Shown here: piece by piece, positions 6,318 to 7,794 of the stretch
Position numbering within the stretch: position 1 is the stretch's first letter
Layout: each line of letters begins with the position of its first letter
Assembly (NCBI GenBank): GCA_013816725.1
Contig: JACDEA010000088.1
Span: 1 to 7,794, forward strand
Reading direction: 5' to 3'
DNA: 7,794 nt
Source: Actinomycetota bacterium
GTDB taxonomy: Bacteria > Actinomycetota > Acidimicrobiia > Acidimicrobiales > JACDEA01
Made by a program: the position numbers and the translations under genes
Notes under the pieces: model-generated
What the model was told of the DNA's origin: nothing
Database searches by the model: none
Seen by the model: the letters and a program-made list of their open reading frames with translations, nothing else

Positions 6318-7604
6318 TTAACACTGACGCGCACGGACCGCATCGCCCTGGACGAGCGCGTTGCCGATGGCGGTGGCCTCGGCCGGACCAACTCGGACCG
6401 GGACGCCGGTGGCTCTGCGGAGCAGCTCCACGAGCAGCGGGAGCTGGCCGCCGCCGCCGACCACGTCGATGGCGGTGACGGGTGACCCGATGAGCCCACC
6501 GAGCTGGTCGACGACGCCGGCTACTGCGTAGGCGATCGAATCAACGATGCACCGGACCACCGCAGCACGGTCCGCACTGGTTGGCAGCGCGGCCGCTGAA
6601 CGGATCTCCGCCTCCATGTCCGCGGTGCGCTCGAAACGGGCGTCGTTGGGATCGAAGCGTGGGCCCGGCGCCGTGGCTTCGGCCGTGCTGACCAGCGTTG
6701 CCAACGGCGGGCCGCCCCACTGCGCCCGGCAGCGTTCCAACAGCCACAAGCCGGTGACGTTCTTCAGGAAGCGGACGCCTTGCGATATCGCCGGCTCGTT
6801 GGAGAAGTTGGCCTCCCGCGCCTCGCTGGACAGGTCGGGCCCGGATCGCAACGCTCCGACGAGGAACCACGTTCCCGCCGACACGAATGCCGCGCCTGGC
6901 GGCGAGGAGCACGCGGCGACGGCCGACGCGGTGTCATGACCGCCGACGAGGTGCACGGGCACGCCCCGCCACCGGCCGACGGGCGCGCCGGCTCGCGCAA
7001 TCGGCGGGAACAAGGTCGGGTCGAGATCGAGGTCGTCGACCAGCTCGGCCGACCACGTACCGGTGGCGACGTCGACGAGCGCGGAGGTACCGGCGCTGGT
7101 CACCTCGCCGGTGAGCGCTCCGGTCAAGTGGTGCACGACCAGCTCGGGCAGCATCAGCAGCGTCGTCGCATCGTCGAGCTCGCGGCGATCGTGGGCGGCG
7201 AGCTGGAACACGGTGTTGATAGCCATCAGCTGGATGCCCGTCAGTGCGTACAGACGCTGTCGGCCCAAACGGTCGGCCACCGCCTCCCACGCGTCAGTTC
7301 GCGAATCGCGGTAGGAGTACGGCGGCGACAGCAGCGCGCCGCCGTCACCAAGCAGCCCGTAGTCGACACCCCATGTGTCGACACCGATCGACGCCAGCGG
7401 CCCGCCCTCGAGCGCCCGCTCGAGGCCAACCTCGACCTCGGCCATGAGCCGCTCCCAGTCCCACCGCAAGGATCCGTCGGACCACGTGATTGGTTGGTGC
7501 GCGTACCGGTGGACGATCTCCGCCTCGAGCGGTTCACGGTCGAGGTCGACGACCGCCACCCGGGCCGAGGTTGCGCCAAGGTCGACGGCGGCGACCCGCA
7601 GCAC
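6318..7604 (-). CDS. rhaB: Rhamnulokinase (FGGY carbohydrate kinase), short C-terminus
   Basis: RhaB phosphorylates L-rhamnulose with ATP to L-rhamnulose 1-phosphate in cytoplasmic rhamnose breakdown. The 428-residue protein shows the N-terminal phosphate loop DLGATSARV (8-16), DTWGVDY (76-82), YRDSRT (98-103), HDTASA (223-228) with Asp224 as likely catalytic base, SAGTW (242-246) and KNVTGLWLLER (281-291), all close to E. coli RhaB. The late nucleotide motif reads VVGGGGQLPLL (381-391), where the family usually has GGG-S/C-QN, so the Asn is replaced by Leu. The protein stops soon after GNALVQ, roughly 50-60 residues shorter than E. coli RhaB (489). GTG at 7604 is the only reasonable start: an in-frame TAG lies six bases before it, and DLGATS sits at the normal distance from the N-terminus. 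No ribosome binding site is visible, consistent with coupling to the upstream gene. Confidence 0.9.
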   Translation of the reverse strand: MLRVAAVDLGATSARVAVVDLDREPLEAEIVHRYAHQPITWSDGSLRWDWERLMAEVEVGLERALEGGPLASIGVDTWGVDYGLLGDGGALLSPPYSYRDSRTDAWEAVADRLGRQRLYALTGIQLMAINTVFQLAAHDRRELDDATTLLMLPELVVHHLTGALTGEVTSAGTSALVDVATGTWSAELVDDLDLDPTLFPPIARAGAPVGRWRGVPVHLVGGHDTASAVAACSSPPGAAFVSAGTWFLVGALRSGPDLSSEAREANFSNEPAISQGVRFLKNVTGLWLLERCRAQWGGPPLATLVSTAEATAPGPRFDPNDARFERTADMEAEIRSAAALPTSADRAAVVRCIVDSIAYAVAGVVDQLGGLIGSPVTAIDVVGGGGQLPLLVELLRRATGVPVRVGPAEATAIGNALVQGDAVRARQC

Positions 7605-7610
7605 GCGACG

Positions 7611-7794
7611 CTACAGGCCGTCGCCAGTGCGCCGGCGCCCCGCTCCTCGACCTTGGCGGCGCGATAGCCGGCCGCCCGGTACGCGCCGAGCGGGTCGACC
7701 GCGCCGCCGTTGCGGCGCCGAGCCTCGGCGACGAGCGGGCGAACGTCGGTGCGGAAGGCGCGATGCAGTACAGCGGCGGCCCGGGCTGGATCGT
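7611..7794 (-). CDS. rhaI: Probable L-rhamnose isomerase, C-terminal part (cut by window edge; frame problem near its end)
   Basis: The frame beginning GAT CCA at 7792 gives a good coding stretch of about 52 residues, including HRAFRTDVRPLVAEARRR and DPLGAYRAAGYRAAKVEERG. This resembles my memory of the C-terminus of the actinobacterial/rhizobial type of L-rhamnose isomerase, and the position before rhaB agrees. The enzyme converts L-rhamnose to L-rhamnulose, the substrate of RhaB. The frame does not close: it runs on without a stop through rhaB until 7241, with arginine/serine-rich shadow-like sequence. A TAG at 7613-7611, six bases before rhaB, would be a natural stop but is in another frame. 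One extra base, for example in the C/G run at 7638-7641, would restore it. The end at 7611 is therefore an inference. Identity rests on a short fragment. Confidence 0.62.
   Translation of the reverse strand, partial: RSSPGRRCTASRLPHRRSPARRRGSAPQRRRGRPARRVPGGRLSRRQGRGAGRRRTGDGL

Noticed and set aside
7241..7579. Minus-strand frame that continues the isomerase frame through rhaB.
   Set aside because: The product is Arg/Ser/Thr-rich with shadow-like composition, and rhaB motifs lie in another frame. It was used only as evidence of the frame problem.

Overview
The window is high-GC DNA (about two thirds G+C by eye, not computed) with every convincing gene on the minus strand. Strong G/C preference at third codon positions, GTG starts, and actinobacterial-style HAAT (branched-chain amino acid type) transporter fusions suggest a high-GC actinomycete, perhaps of the Acidimicrobiia. 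That placement is an inference from style, not from a marker gene.

Layout in the direction of transcription (right to left): the 3' end of a probable L-rhamnose isomerase gene (7794-7611); a short rhamnulokinase, rhaB (7604-6318); a phytanoyl-CoA dioxygenase (PhyH)-family Fe(II)/2-oxoglutarate oxygenase (6269-5439); a small predicted lipoprotein of unknown function (5428-4925); a 736-residue protein joining an MFS-like membrane domain to a LivF-type ABC ATPase (4928-2718); and a fused LivH-LivM-LivG permease/permease/ATPase (2721 to the left edge). The last gene has no stop in the window but is probably within a few codons of its end. The window is almost fully coding. Gaps are 6, 48 and 10 bases, followed by two 4-base overlaps (ATGA and GTGA), so the six genes could form one transcript. 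No tRNA, rRNA, CRISPR array, insertion sequence or convincing intrinsic terminator was seen.

Reading together: the two large proteins supply all four core HAAT domains (LivH, LivM, LivG, LivF) on two polypeptides, plus an extra MFS-like domain. A classical periplasmic-binding-protein homologue is not in the window and may lie beyond the left edge. The lipoprotein is translationally coupled to the MFS-LivF protein and is a candidate exported accessory factor. The PhyH enzyme sits just upstream and might act on the imported compound. The rhamnose genes may belong to the same operon or be an older neighbour: rhaB lacks the usual C-terminal tail, and the isomerase frame does not close properly before rhaB, which suggests a sequence error or the start of decay.

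The most unusual items are the MFS-LivF fusion and its coupling to an uncharacterised lipoprotein.
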